Source: CABQCM01 sp965145485
GTDB lineage: Bacteria; Bacillota; Clostridia; Oscillospirales; Acutalibacteraceae
Direction of reading: 5' to 3'
DNA length: 64,000 nt
Assembly: GCA_965145485.1 (NCBI GenBank)
Contig: CBCTCU010000009.1
Span: 1 to 64,000, forward strand
The notes under the pieces were generated by a model that saw only the letters and a program-made list of their open reading frames with translations, was not told where the DNA came from and ran no database searches. Position numbers and translations under genes: made by a program. Of this stretch, positions 8,376 through 17,667 are shown piece after piece; the first letter of the stretch is position 1; each line of letters begins with the position of its first letter.

Positions 8376-10382
8376 TTGAACAAGCACTTATCCGGCTCAT
8401 CCACCCCAATTCTCTTTGTTTTGCTGGCCCTGATGGGGCTGCAAACCATCGCGTCCTGGTGGGGGTTTGAAACCAAGGCGGTTTTCATCGCCCAGGCCGC
8501 CCTCTTTTTCGCCATGCTCTGTCTGGTCATCTGGTATCTCGTCCACGCTCAGAACGATTTGCGCCAGGCATTCCGAGACGTTGGGGTCAAGCTGGGTGCG
8601 CCCGGTTCGGATGCGCTCAATTCCTTTGTCCTTCCCCTGGTCATTCTCAAGGACGACGGCAGCATCTTGTGGTACAACGAGATTTTCCGCACCAAAATCC
8701 TCCAGGGAGAGGATCTTTTCGGCGTCAATGCGGAGGAGTTTTTGACCGACGCCGTACGTTCCACGCTGGATATCACCAATAAGGCGGACATCGCCATCGA
8801 CGACCGGCAGTATACCGTCTACCAGAGCTCTTATCTGACCGAGAGCGGGGAAACCTGCCGCGCCCTCTATTTTGTCGACGACACCAACCTGAAAACCGCG
8901 GCGTCCGAGTACGCCCAATCCCGTCCGACGGTGATGCTCATCCGCATCGATTCCCTGGATGAGCTTTCGGCCAATCTGGCCGAAAGCGAGCAGGCGGCCA
9001 TCCGCAGCGCAATTGAAAGGGAGATTGAGGCCTGGGCCAACCGGACCAGCGGGCTGACCCGCAAATTGAGCAACGCCGATTATCTCCTGGTGGTGGAGGA
9101 ACGCGGTTTGGAGGCGATCATCCACAACCGTTTCGACGTGCTGGAAAAAGTCCGCTCCCTGACCCTGCACGACCGTGGCGGGGCGACCCTTTCCATCGGC
9201 GCGGGCCGCGGCGGCGCCACATTGCAGGAATGCGAGCAGATGGCCCGGCAGGCGCTCGATATGGCCCTCGGCCGGGGTGGGGACCAGGCCGCCGTCAAAG
9301 CGGCGACCGGATTTGAATTTTACGGGGGTACCAAGGCGACCGGCGTGGAGAAGCGCACCAAGGTGCGTACCAGGGTGATCGCTTCTGCCCTGCGGGAGCT
9401 CATCGACGGCAGCGACAATGTGCTGGTGATGGGCCACCGCTTTTCCGACCTCGACTGTCTGGGCGCGTCGTATGGGCTCTGGCGCGCCGTCAACTCCTTT
9501 GACCGCAACTGCCGCATCGTGATGAACCGGGAGCAGACCCTGGCCCTTCCCTTGCTGCGCTCCATGCAGGAGCAGGGGCTCGACGACCAAATTGTGGGCG
9601 AGGACGAGGCGCTGGAGATGTGCACCCACAAGACCCTTCTGATCGTGGTGGATACCCACCGCCCGGATTTTGTCGACTGCCCGGCCCTGCTCAAGAAATG
9701 CGAAACCATCGTGGTAATCGACCACCACCGCAAGATGGTCGATTACATAGACAACGCGGTTATCTTTTATCACGAGCCCTATGCCTCGTCGGCCTGCGAA
9801 ATGGTAGCCGAGCTGCTACAGTATTTCGGCGAACGCCTGATCGGGCGGTCGGAGGCCAACGCGCTGATGGCGGGCATCGCGCTCGACACCCGCAACTTTG
9901 TGCTTCGCACCGGCGTGCGTACCTTTGAGGCTTCCGCCTATCTGAGAAGCCGTGGCGCCGACCCGGTCGAAGTCAAGCGGATGTTCTCCGGCTCGATCGA
10001 CATTTACAAGGAACGCTCGGCTATTGTCTCAGCGGCTGAGCTTTACGGCAACTGCGCCATTGCCGCCGACCTGCGGCCAAACGCATCCCGCATCGCGGCC
10101 GCCCAGGCGGCAGACGAGCTGCTTTCCATCGACGGGGTAGACGCATCCTTTGTTCTCTTCATAACCGGCAGCACGGTCAATATCTCGGCCCGTTCGTTGG
10201 GGGCGGTCAACGTCCAGTTGATTATGGAATCCCTCGGCGGGGGCGGCCACTTCACCATGGCGGCTTCCCAGATGGACAACACCACAGTGGATCAGGCAAA
10301 AGAATCCCTGTTGGCTGCAATCGACCGCTATCGCAAGACCCAGGTGGCCCTGCCGGCCGACGACAGCCAGATCCCGGATTAA
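8376..10382 (+). CDS. gdpP: Cyclic-di-AMP phosphodiesterase GdpP
   Basis: A 668-residue membrane phosphodiesterase that degrades c-di-AMP. Two N-terminal membrane helices (about residues 10–55) are followed by a PAS-like domain, a degenerate GGDEF domain, and the DHH/DHHA1 catalytic module. The module shows HRFSDLDC (D358, D360), VDTHRP, DHH at 449–451, and the DHHA1 glycine loop GGGGHFTMAASQM. Start taken as TTG 8376: GGAGGTG lies 9 bases upstream, the first helix follows directly, and the length then matches the family (about 655–670). gdpP–rplI–dnaB is a conserved firmicute order. Confidence 0.93.
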   Translation: MNKHLSGSSTPILFVLLALMGLQTIASWWGFETKAVFIAQAALFFAMLCLVIWYLVHAQNDLRQAFRDVGVKLGAPGSDALNSFVLPLVILKDDGSILWYNEIFRTKILQGEDLFGVNAEEFLTDAVRSTLDITNKADIAIDDRQYTVYQSSYLTESGETCRALYFVDDTNLKTAASEYAQSRPTVMLIRIDSLDELSANLAESEQAAIRSAIEREIEAWANRTSGLTRKLSNADYLLVVEERGLEAIIHNRFDVLEKVRSLTLHDRGGATLSIGAGRGGATLQECEQMARQALDMALGRGGDQAAVKAATGFEFYGGTKATGVEKRTKVRTRVIASALRELIDGSDNVLVMGHRFSDLDCLGASYGLWRAVNSFDRNCRIVMNREQTLALPLLRSMQEQGLDDQIVGEDEALEMCTHKTLLIVVDTHRPDFVDCPALLKKCETIVVIDHHRKMVDYIDNAVIFYHEPYASSACEMVAELLQYFGERLIGRSEANALMAGIALDTRNFVLRTGVRTFEASAYLRSRGADPVEVKRMFSGSIDIYKERSAIVSAAELYGNCAIAADLRPNASRIAAAQAADELLSIDGVDASFVLFITGSTVNISARSLGAVNVQLIMESLGGGGHFTMAASQMDNTTVDQAKESLLAAIDRYRKTQVALPADDSQIPD

Positions 10383-10595
10383 GCCCCGGTGGGATGCTTC
10401 CATTGAGGATCGAACCGCGTGGGCACAGTTCCTGTCGCTCGGTGGCTGCCGGCCGCCCTGTTTGCCGGCGAGGCGCCGCCGCGCGTATTGCCACCCCTCT
10501 GGACGGTATTCGGCAAGCGCGGCGGCTTTCCTGGCCTTATGGCCGCAAGGCGGCTGAAAAACTATGACAAAACCATCCTGAAAGGATTGATACAA

Positions 10596-11042
10596 ATGAA
10601 AGTCATTCTCAAAACCGACGTCAAAGGCACCGGCAAAGCCGGGCAGCTGTGCGAGGTTTCCGACGGGTACGGGCGCAACTTCCTGCTGCCCCGCGGGCTG
10701 GCCATCGAGGCCAACGCCCAGGCAATGAACGAGCTGAAAAACCGCGAGGAATCCAACGCATTCAAAAAGAAGCAGGAAAAGGAGGCGGCCGAGGCGGCCG
10801 CAGCCAAGCTGGACGGCGTCACACTCCACCTCACCGCCAAAGCGGGCAACGGCGGGCGGTTGTTCGGCGCGGTTACCTCCAAGGAAATTGCGGAGGAAAT
10901 CCGGCGCACATTGGGCGTCGACGTCGACAAGCGCAAGATCGTCCTCGACGCCGACATCAAAAACTATGGTGTTTATCAAGCCGAGGTAAAATTGCTCGCC
11001 GGCGTCTCGGCTACCGTCAAGGTCAGCGTTACCGAGCAATAA
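10596..11042 (+). CDS. rplI: 50S ribosomal protein L9
   Basis: 148 residues, the usual L9 length. The N-terminal RNA-binding domain is recognisable (MKVILKTDVKGTGKAG, then GYGRNFLLPRGLAIEA), followed by the long connecting helix rich in K/E/A and the C-terminal domain with GRLFGAVTSKEIAEE. ATG 10596 is preceded by AAAGGA. The 213 bases between gdpP and rplI contain no recognisable gene. A strong terminator follows the stop. Confidence 0.97.
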   Translation: MKVILKTDVKGTGKAGQLCEVSDGYGRNFLLPRGLAIEANAQAMNELKNREESNAFKKKQEKEAAEAAAAKLDGVTLHLTAKAGNGGRLFGAVTSKEIAEEIRRTLGVDVDKRKIVLDADIKNYGVYQAEVKLLAGVSATVKVSVTEQ

Positions 11043-11047
11043 GCGGC

Positions 11048-11080
11048 AGCCGGCCGAGGGGGAATCCCCGGCCGGCTTTT
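11048..11080 (+). terminator. Terminator after rplI
   Basis: AGCCGGCC pairs with GGCCGGCT, with an inner GGGG/CCCC stem, followed by TTTT. It lies 5 bases after the rplI stop, so dnaB may need read-through or its own promoter. Confidence 0.75.
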
Positions 11081-11265
11081 GAGTAGGCATGCCCCATGAC
11101 ACCAAGCGACAGGAAGGCGTGCGGCAAGGGCGTTATTCCGGCCGTATGGTTACAGCGCATTGGCTGTGCGGCGTATTGATACGGCGCGCCCTACCCTTTC
11201 GCCGGACGATTTTCGCGCCAGTGTGTCCTTTGCCCGCAGCGCCTTTATGGAAAGGAGTTTTTACT

Positions 11266-12630
11266 TTGGCCGACGTAGTTTTCGACGGCGCCAACATGCC
11301 CCACAGCCTCGACTCGGAGCAGTCGGTGCTCGGGGCGATACTGCTCGATCCCGAGTGCATCGCCACCGAGGGGGTCGAGCTTCTGCGGCCCGAGCATTTC
11401 TACCTGCCGCAGCATCAGATCATTTTCGGGGTCATGCACGGGTTGTTCGCCATGTCCAAGCCGATCGACCTGGTCACCGTGCTCGAGGAGCTCAAGCGCT
11501 CGGGTTCCTATGAGGAGGCGGGGGGCAAGGAATACTTAGCCAGGCTGGCCGAAATCGTTCCCTCCGTGGCCAACGTCAAGGCCTACGCCGACACGGTTTT
11601 GGAGCAGTACTATTACCGCGCCTTAATCAAAGCGGGGCGGCAGATGGCCTCCGAGGCGGCCGAAACGGCCGAGCCGGCCGGGGTGCTGCTCGACGCGGCG
11701 GAGCAGCGCATTTTTGAAATCCGTCAAGGCCGCGATACCACGGGGCTGACCTCCCTCAAAGACGTTTTGGCGCAGGAGACCCTCGACAAGCTCAACCGCT
11801 TGAGCGATCCGGAGACCCAAAAGGAGATGCGTGGGATTCCGACCGGGCTGTCCACCCTCGACAAGATTCTCGGGGGCCTGAATAAATCCGACCTGATTAT
11901 CATTGGCGCCCGCCCGGGTATGGGAAAAACCAGCTTTGCGCTCAACATCGCCCGCAACGTCGCGGTGGGCAGCAAAAAAAAGGTGGCCTTTTTCTCGCTG
12001 GAGATGACCAAGGACCAGCTTGCCCAGCGCCTGCTGTCGAGCGAGACGGCCATCGACGTGACCAAATTTCGATGGGGCGGTCTGACGACCGAGGAATGGG
12101 ACCGCATCGCCTACGCGACCAATGTCTTTTATCAAGCGGAGATCTACCTCGACGACACGGCCGCCATCACCGTGCCTCAGATGAAGTCCAAGCTGCGGCG
12201 GAACCGGCCCGATCTGGTGGTCATCGACTACCTTCAGCTCATGGAATCGGCCAAGCGGGTGGAAAACCGGGTGCAGCAGGTCAGCGAAATCACGCGCGGG
12301 CTGAAAATTATGGCCAAAGAGCTCAACATACCGGTTATCGTCTGCTCCCAGCTCGCCCGCGCGACCGAGGCGCGGGGCAAGTCCCATGTGCCGCAGCTGA
12401 GCGACCTTCGTGAATCGGGCTCGATTGAGCAGGACGCCGACATCGTTATGATGCTTTACCGGCCCGATTATTACTCCAACGACCTGGACGACGGGCAGGA
12501 GGTCGACGAGACGGCGGCCCAGTGCATTGTGGCCAAAAACCGCCACGGCGCGACCGGCACAATCGATCTCCACTGGGACGGCCGTTACACCAAATATACG
12601 GCAGTGGAATCCGATTATGATGACCGGTAA
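11266..12630 (+). CDS. dnaB: Replicative DNA helicase DnaB (DnaC in B. subtilis naming)
   Basis: 454-residue hexameric replicative helicase. N-terminal primase-interaction domain (MPHSLDSEQSVLGAILLDPE), then the RecA-like domain with Walker A GARPGMGKTSFALN near residue 214, the segment KVAFFSLEMTKDQLAQRLL, Walker B VVIDYLQLM, and the terminal ATPase element SDLRESGSIEQDADIVMML. Start taken as TTG 11266 because AAAGGAG lies 8 bases before it; the first ATG is ten codons later. The 3' end overlaps tilS by 14 bases. Confidence 0.95.
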   Translation: MADVVFDGANMPHSLDSEQSVLGAILLDPECIATEGVELLRPEHFYLPQHQIIFGVMHGLFAMSKPIDLVTVLEELKRSGSYEEAGGKEYLARLAEIVPSVANVKAYADTVLEQYYYRALIKAGRQMASEAAETAEPAGVLLDAAEQRIFEIRQGRDTTGLTSLKDVLAQETLDKLNRLSDPETQKEMRGIPTGLSTLDKILGGLNKSDLIIIGARPGMGKTSFALNIARNVAVGSKKKVAFFSLEMTKDQLAQRLLSSETAIDVTKFRWGGLTTEEWDRIAYATNVFYQAEIYLDDTAAITVPQMKSKLRRNRPDLVVIDYLQLMESAKRVENRVQQVSEITRGLKIMAKELNIPVIVCSQLARATEARGKSHVPQLSDLRESGSIEQDADIVMMLYRPDYYSNDLDDGQEVDETAAQCIVAKNRHGATGTIDLHWDGRYTKYTAVESDYDDR

Positions 12631-14008
12631 GGCCGGCGCGGCCATCGAACGTTATCACATGCTGCCCGACGGCTGCCATGTGACCGCCGCCGTCTCCGGC
12701 GGGGCCGATTCAATCGCCATGCTGCACATCCTGCATCGGATGAGCACCGCGCCCATCCCTGGCGGGCCGCGTTTTACCCTGTCTGCCGCCCACCTCAACC
12801 ATGGCATCCGCGGCGACGAGGCCGAGCGCGACGAGGCCTTTGTGCGCCGCATCTGCCAGCAATGGGGCGTTGAACTAACGGTCGGGCACGCCGATATCCC
12901 CTCCCTCTGCCGCCAGACCGGCGAGGGCGTGGAGGAGTGCGCGCGCCGGGTACGGTATGAATTTTTGCGCCGGTGCGCGGGGGATGGCCGCATTGCCACA
13001 GCGCACACCCAAAACGACAACGTCGAGACCTTTCTGATGCACATGTTACGCGGCAGTGCCCTGCGCGGGCTCGGCGGCATCCCCCCGGTACGCGACGGCA
13101 TCGTGCGCCCTTTGCTCGACTGCACCCGGCAGGAGATTGAGGAATATTGCCGTCAGGCGGGGCTAACCTATGTCACCGACTCGACCAATCTGCTTGACGA
13201 CTGCTATCGCAACCGCATCCGCCACCGGCTGATCCCGGTGCTCGAGTCGCTGGAGCCGGGGGCGGTCGGGCGCATCGGCCGCATGATGGAGCGCCTCCGG
13301 CAGGATGAAGAGTGCCTGTCCGCCTTATCGCGGCAAACCCAGGACGAAATGGGGCGCGCCCATGGCGCCGCGGGAGAATCCCTCAGCCTGCCCGCGGACG
13401 CACTGCTGGCTCTGCCCCGCGCCCTGCGCAGCCGGGTTTTGCTCTCCTTTGCGCAAGCGGTTTGCACAGGGCGGCTGGAATCCCGCCATATCGACGCGAT
13501 GGAGGATCTGCTTTCGGGCGGCGGCGCCTACACCCTGCCCAATGGGGCGCGGGTCGTGTGCCGGGACGGGCGGCTTTTCCCCGAGCCATCTCCACCGGCC
13601 AGCGCGCCGCCCGATTGGCAGCTTTGGCTGACTGAGGGGGAAATGGCTTTGCCCATTGGGCGCTATCGGTTTACGGTTGCGTCAAAAGATCCGGCCCAAG
13701 AGGGTACGAAAATTTACAATCTGTTATTAAATCAATGTATCGATTATGATAAAATAGCCGGTAAGGTAGCCGTGCGCACCCGGCGGCCGGGGGACGGCAT
13801 CGCGCTGCCCAGGCGGCCGTACAAAAGCCTGAAAAAGCTTTTTAATGAATCCAAGCTGCCTCTTTCCGAGCGTGGATCGCGGCTGATCCTGGCGGATGAA
13901 GCCGGTGTTTTGTTTGTCGAGGGCTTTGGCCCCGACCGGCGGTGCGCGCCCGACTGTCACACCCAGCGCCTGCTGTGCATTGAAAAACAGGAGGATGCCC
14001 ATGCATAA
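12617..14008 (+). CDS. tilS: tRNA(Ile) lysidine synthetase TilS
   Basis: About 463 residues. It uses ATP to attach lysine to C34 of tRNA-Ile(CAU), allowing AUA decoding. The N-type PP-loop is VSGGADSIAMLHIL, followed by LNHGIRGDEAERDEAFV and AHTQNDNVETFLMHMLRG, all typical of TilS. A central helical domain and a C-terminal TilS_C-like region (VRTRRPGDGIALP) follow. ATG 12617 (or the next codon, 12620) lies inside the dnaB 3' end, pointing to translational coupling. It overlaps hpt by 8 bases; tilS–hpt–ftsH is a conserved firmicute trio. Confidence 0.94.
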   Translation: MMTGKAGAAIERYHMLPDGCHVTAAVSGGADSIAMLHILHRMSTAPIPGGPRFTLSAAHLNHGIRGDEAERDEAFVRRICQQWGVELTVGHADIPSLCRQTGEGVEECARRVRYEFLRRCAGDGRIATAHTQNDNVETFLMHMLRGSALRGLGGIPPVRDGIVRPLLDCTRQEIEEYCRQAGLTYVTDSTNLLDDCYRNRIRHRLIPVLESLEPGAVGRIGRMMERLRQDEECLSALSRQTQDEMGRAHGAAGESLSLPADALLALPRALRSRVLLSFAQAVCTGRLESRHIDAMEDLLSGGGAYTLPNGARVVCRDGRLFPEPSPPASAPPDWQLWLTEGEMALPIGRYRFTVASKDPAQEGTKIYNLLLNQCIDYDKIAGKVAVRTRRPGDGIALPRRPYKSLKKLFNESKLPLSERGSRLILADEAGVLFVEGFGPDRRCAPDCHTQRLLCIEKQEDAHA

Positions 14009-14543
14009 CGACATTGAGGAAATTCTCGTCAGCGAGGAACGCTTGCACCAAATCGTGACCGGTCTCGGCGAGCGCATCAGCCAGGATTACAAGGGCAAAC
14101 GGCTGGTGCTCGTCAGCGTGCTCAAAGGGTCGGTGGTTTTCATGGCCGACCTTATGCGGGCCGTCAGGTTGCCCTGCCGCATTGATTTTATGTCGGTATC
14201 GAGCTACGGCGCGGGAGTAAAAACCTCCGGCGTGGTTAAGATAATCAAGGACCTGGATCAGCCGATCGCTGGTTGCGACGTGCTGGTAGTCGAGGATATC
14301 CTCGACTCGGGCATGACCCTTTCCTACATCCTTGAGCTTTTATTAAAACGCAATCCCGCTAGCATCCGGTTGTGCACCCTGTTCGACAAGCCTGAGCGCC
14401 GCAAGGTGGACATGACCGCCGATTATGTGGGGATGTCGGTGCCGGACAAATTTATCGTCGGCTATGGGCTCGACTATGCCGAGCGCTACCGAAACCTTCC
14501 CTATGTGGGCGTTTTAAAGCCCTCGGTCTATAGCGAGGAGTAA
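14001..14543 (+). CDS. hpt: Hypoxanthine phosphoribosyltransferase
   Basis: 180-residue type I phosphoribosyltransferase that converts hypoxanthine/guanine and PRPP to IMP/GMP. The PRPP-binding loop VLVVEDILDSGMTLSYIL and the substrate end VGYGLDYAERYRNLPYVGVL are clear, as is LVLVSVLKGSVVFMADLMR near the N-terminus. ATG 14001 is preceded by CAGGAGG. In firmicutes HPRT and TilS are partners or co-regulated, matching the overlap with tilS. Confidence 0.96.
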   Translation: MHNDIEEILVSEERLHQIVTGLGERISQDYKGKRLVLVSVLKGSVVFMADLMRAVRLPCRIDFMSVSSYGAGVKTSGVVKIIKDLDQPIAGCDVLVVEDILDSGMTLSYILELLLKRNPASIRLCTLFDKPERRKVDMTADYVGMSVPDKFIVGYGLDYAERYRNLPYVGVLKPSVYSEE

Positions 14544-14599
14544 AGGCCGCCGCGTTCCCATCGCAGGCGCATTTCGACGGAAAGGCATGGACAATTTTT

Positions 14600-16474
14600 A
14601 TGAATAAAAACGTACGTAACGCATTGTTATTTATCGGCATACCCCTAATCATGATTTTCGGGGTGATGGCGCTGGTGGGTAACAATCCCGGTATCGAAAA
14701 GCCGCAGTACAGCGATATCGTCGAGAAATTCCAAAACCACGAGATCACCCAGTTTGAGCTCAACCTCTCAAACGGGCGGCTGATCTATTATGAGGGCAGC
14801 ACCGATCCCAGGGACGCGAAGACCTACGACGTCCCCAACGTCGACATCTTCTACGAGGACGTAAAGGATTCCATCAACGAGAGGCTGCTGGAAAAGCGCG
14901 ACGACAACACCGTTGTCTTTTCCTACGACTATCAGGTCACCCAGGGCGCCTGGCTGTTGAGCATGTTGCCCACCGCGATTTTGCTCATCGCGGTCGTGGT
15001 CTTCTGGGTTATCATGATGCGCCGCATGAACCAGACCATGGGCGGGGGCGACAAAGCGCTCGGTTTTGGCAAGGCCAAGATCAAAAAGGTATCGGACGAG
15101 AAGCGCAAGACCACCTTTTCCGATGTGGCCGGCGCGGACGAGGAAAAAGAGGAGCTCTCCGAGATCGTCGAATTTCTCAAAAACCCCAAGAAATTCAACG
15201 AGCTGGGCGCGCGTATCCCCAAGGGCGTACTGCTGGTGGGCCCTCCGGGCACCGGTAAAACCCTGCTCGCCCGTGCGGTGGCCGGGGAGGCGGGCGTGCC
15301 GTTCTTCTCCATTTCGGGTTCCGATTTTGTGGAAATGTTCGTGGGCGTAGGTGCTTCCCGCGTGCGTGATTTGTTTGAGCAGGCCAAGAAGAATTCACCC
15401 GCCATCGTCTTCATCGACGAGATCGACGCGGTCGGCCGCCAGCGGGGCACCGGCCTCGGCGGCGGTCACGACGAGCGGGAGCAGACCCTCAACCAGCTGC
15501 TTGTCGAGATGGACGGTTTTGGCGCCAACGAAGGGGTTATCGTGATTGCGGCGACCAACCGCGCCGACATCCTCGACCCGGCGCTGCTGCGTCCCGGCCG
15601 GTTTGACCGCCAGATTATGGTCGGTTTGCCCGACGTCAAGGGCCGTGAGGAGATTCTCAAGGTCCACTCCCGCGGCAAGCCCCTCGGGCCGGACGTCAGC
15701 CTGAAGGTCATTGCCCAGACCACCGCCGGCTTTACCGGCGCGGATCTGGAAAACCTGTTAAACGAGGCCGCCCTCCTCGCCGCCCGCAAGGGACAAAAGG
15801 CGATTGTCGAGGCCGACATTGAGGAGGCCACCATCAAGGTGGTCATGGGCGTGGAGAAAAAATCCCGCGTCATCACCGAAAAGGATAAGATGATTACCAG
15901 TTATCACGAGGCGGGCCATGCGGTGGTTTCCTACTACCTCCCCACGCAGGACGAGGTGCATCAGATTTCGATCATTCCGCGCGGCGGGGCAGCCGGCTTC
16001 ACCATGTACCGTCCAAGCGACAACCAGACCCACATCACCCGTACCGAGCTCAAGGAGCAGCTTTGCTCGCTGCTCGGCGGCCGGGTGGCCGAGCAGATCA
16101 CGCAGGAGGATATCTGCACCGGCGCGTCCAACGATCTTCAGCGCGCGACCGACATCGCCCACAAGATGGTTACCAAATACGGCATGAGCGAAGAGGTTGG
16201 CCCGGTTGTATTCGGCACCGATCACGACGAGGTCTTCCTTGGACGGGACTTCAGCTCCACGCCCCGGTATTCGGAGGAGGTTGCCGCCCGCATTGACGAA
16301 GAGGTCAAGCACATCATTGACGAGGCTTATCAGCGCTGCGAAAGCATCCTTCGCTCCCACATTGACAAGCTGCACGAGGTGGCGCGCGTGCTGTTTGAGC
16401 GCGAAAAGGTCGATGCGGATGAGTTCAAGGCCATTATGGAGAATCCCTCTCTGCCCCAAGGGGCGCAAAGCTGA
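14600..16474 (+). CDS. ftsH: ATP-dependent zinc metalloprotease FtsH
   Basis: 624-residue membrane-anchored AAA+ protease for quality control of membrane and short-lived cytosolic proteins. Two membrane segments (about residues 6–25 and 113–135) flank an external domain. The AAA module has Walker A GPPGTGKT at 214–221, Walker B AIVFIDEIDAVG, and the second region of homology AATNRADILDPALLRPGRFD. The zinc site is HEAGH at 436–440. It ends the block starting at tilS. Complete with no missing key residues. Confidence 0.97.
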   Translation: MNKNVRNALLFIGIPLIMIFGVMALVGNNPGIEKPQYSDIVEKFQNHEITQFELNLSNGRLIYYEGSTDPRDAKTYDVPNVDIFYEDVKDSINERLLEKRDDNTVVFSYDYQVTQGAWLLSMLPTAILLIAVVVFWVIMMRRMNQTMGGGDKALGFGKAKIKKVSDEKRKTTFSDVAGADEEKEELSEIVEFLKNPKKFNELGARIPKGVLLVGPPGTGKTLLARAVAGEAGVPFFSISGSDFVEMFVGVGASRVRDLFEQAKKNSPAIVFIDEIDAVGRQRGTGLGGGHDEREQTLNQLLVEMDGFGANEGVIVIAATNRADILDPALLRPGRFDRQIMVGLPDVKGREEILKVHSRGKPLGPDVSLKVIAQTTAGFTGADLENLLNEAALLAARKGQKAIVEADIEEATIKVVMGVEKKSRVITEKDKMITSYHEAGHAVVSYYLPTQDEVHQISIIPRGGAAGFTMYRPSDNQTHITRTELKEQLCSLLGGRVAEQITQEDICTGASNDLQRATDIAHKMVTKYGMSEEVGPVVFGTDHDEVFLGRDFSSTPRYSEEVAARIDEEVKHIIDEAYQRCESILRSHIDKLHEVARVLFEREKVDADEFKAIMENPSLPQGAQS

Positions 16475-16826
16475 CCTGCCGGTTTACCTTGGATGGCCTT
16501 TGACCGAGGGAACTAAGGCTGACCGATCCATCGTGGAGCGAGCCGGCGTCCCCTTTGCGGTGAAAATATCACCTTTTCGGAAAGGGTTTTGTACCGCCAA
16601 CCATCCGGCCAGAATGCCCAGTGGGATGAAGTGCGGCCGCCAGGACGCACGATATAAGGCGATGGTATGTGAAGCGCCAATATGGCGCCCAATTCCATTT
16701 TGATTCCTGTCATATGATTTCGGGATTTTGGCGGCTCTGGCCCCATGCGGGGAACCATTTCTGGATGGCATATGAATGGGTTTGCGCCCATGGATTCCTA
16801 TCAAATAAAAAACGGAGGTTTTCAAA
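16475..16826. other. Intergenic, no gene seen
   Basis: About 350 bases between ftsH and the DUF1858 gene. No hairpin with a T run, no RNA gene and no SD-preceded reading frame could be supported. Confidence 0.5.
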
Positions 16827-17027
16827 ATGACTGTTACTAAAGACACCAACATCGGCGATATCCTTGATTTCAACCGCGACACCGCTCCCTTTTTCCTGGA
16901 GATGGGGATGCATTGCCTGGGCTGCCCTTCCGCCCGCGGCGAAACCATCGAGCAGGCCTGCGAGGTACATGGGGTCGACCCCAACGAGCTGGTCGCCAAA
17001 ATCAATGAGTTTCTTGCTCAGAAATAG
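16827..17027 (+). CDS. DUF1858 domain protein
   Basis: A 66-residue protein that is essentially a single DUF1858 domain. The family signature is visible as NIGDILDFN...PFFLEMGMHCLGCPSA...ETIEQAC. The CxxC pair with a nearby third Cys suggests a redox or metal role; relatives are found fused to or near hybrid-cluster and iron-sulfur repair proteins (ScdA-like N-terminus). The exact function is unknown. GGAGG lies 7–8 bases upstream of ATG, and a strong terminator follows 13 bases after the stop, so it is probably monocistronic. Confidence 0.88.
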   Translation: MTVTKDTNIGDILDFNRDTAPFFLEMGMHCLGCPSARGETIEQACEVHGVDPNELVAKINEFLAQK

Positions 17028-17040
17028 GTTATGACACAGC

Positions 17041-17070
17041 AAAAGCCGGAAGCGACCGCTTCCGGCTTTT
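17041..17070 (+). terminator. Terminator after the DUF1858 gene
   Basis: AAAAGCCGGAAGCG pairs with CGCTTCCGGCTTTT almost perfectly. The T-rich 3' arm serves as the U tract. Confidence 0.85.
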
Positions 17071-17627
17071 GTTATCATGTGCTCGCCTTCCAATTTCATT
17101 CTGGCCAATTCATCGACGGCCTATCCAATCCGACATTACACACGCCGGATACCGTTGCTTCATCAGTCTGGATAAGTGGTCCCCGTTTGTGTGAATACCA
17201 GCGGGATAGACTTGGCCCCAACGCCTGTGGAAATAGCCATACCCGACAAGCCCTTTGCCCAATAAAACGCAACCAACATTGGGTGGCTTGAGCCACAAAG
17301 GGGCAATGTGGGGCGTATATCCCCACAGGACAACAATACGCCTGCACTCTCAGCCAGCCGCGTGAGCCGCTTGCTTTATTCTCTACAGGTCAAGCTATGG
17401 TAAATCCGGTAGCTGGGGAAGCCCGAACATCCTACCGACGCCTTCAAGGAGGCACAGACAATGACGCCACTTCCCCGTCTTATCAGCATCCCGGTAACGG
17501 GTACTCCCCCTATCGGCCACTTTTTCTATATTGTAAATGTTGTTCATCCCGTAATCGGGCGCAAAAGCCGATATTGCCTTTCACCAGCAAGGCTGGTGAT
17601 TTTGCTCGGCCAATCGACAAAAAAGGT
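17071..17627. other. Intergenic, no gene seen
   Basis: About 560 bases between convergent genes. The base composition is less GC-rich than that of the neighbours. No feature beyond a small TCACCAGC-type hairpin at 17581–17599. Confidence 0.5.
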
Positions 17628-17658
17628 TCCCCCGGCAGACGGTTCGCCTGCCGGGGGA
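17628..17658 (-). terminator. Terminator after the N-dockerin glycosidase-like gene
   Basis: An 11-bp TCCCCCGGCAG/CTGCCGGGGGA stem; on the minus strand it is followed by a run of six T (ACCTTTTTTG). It lies 10 bases past the stop. Confidence 0.88.
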
Positions 17659-17667
17659 TATTTTTCG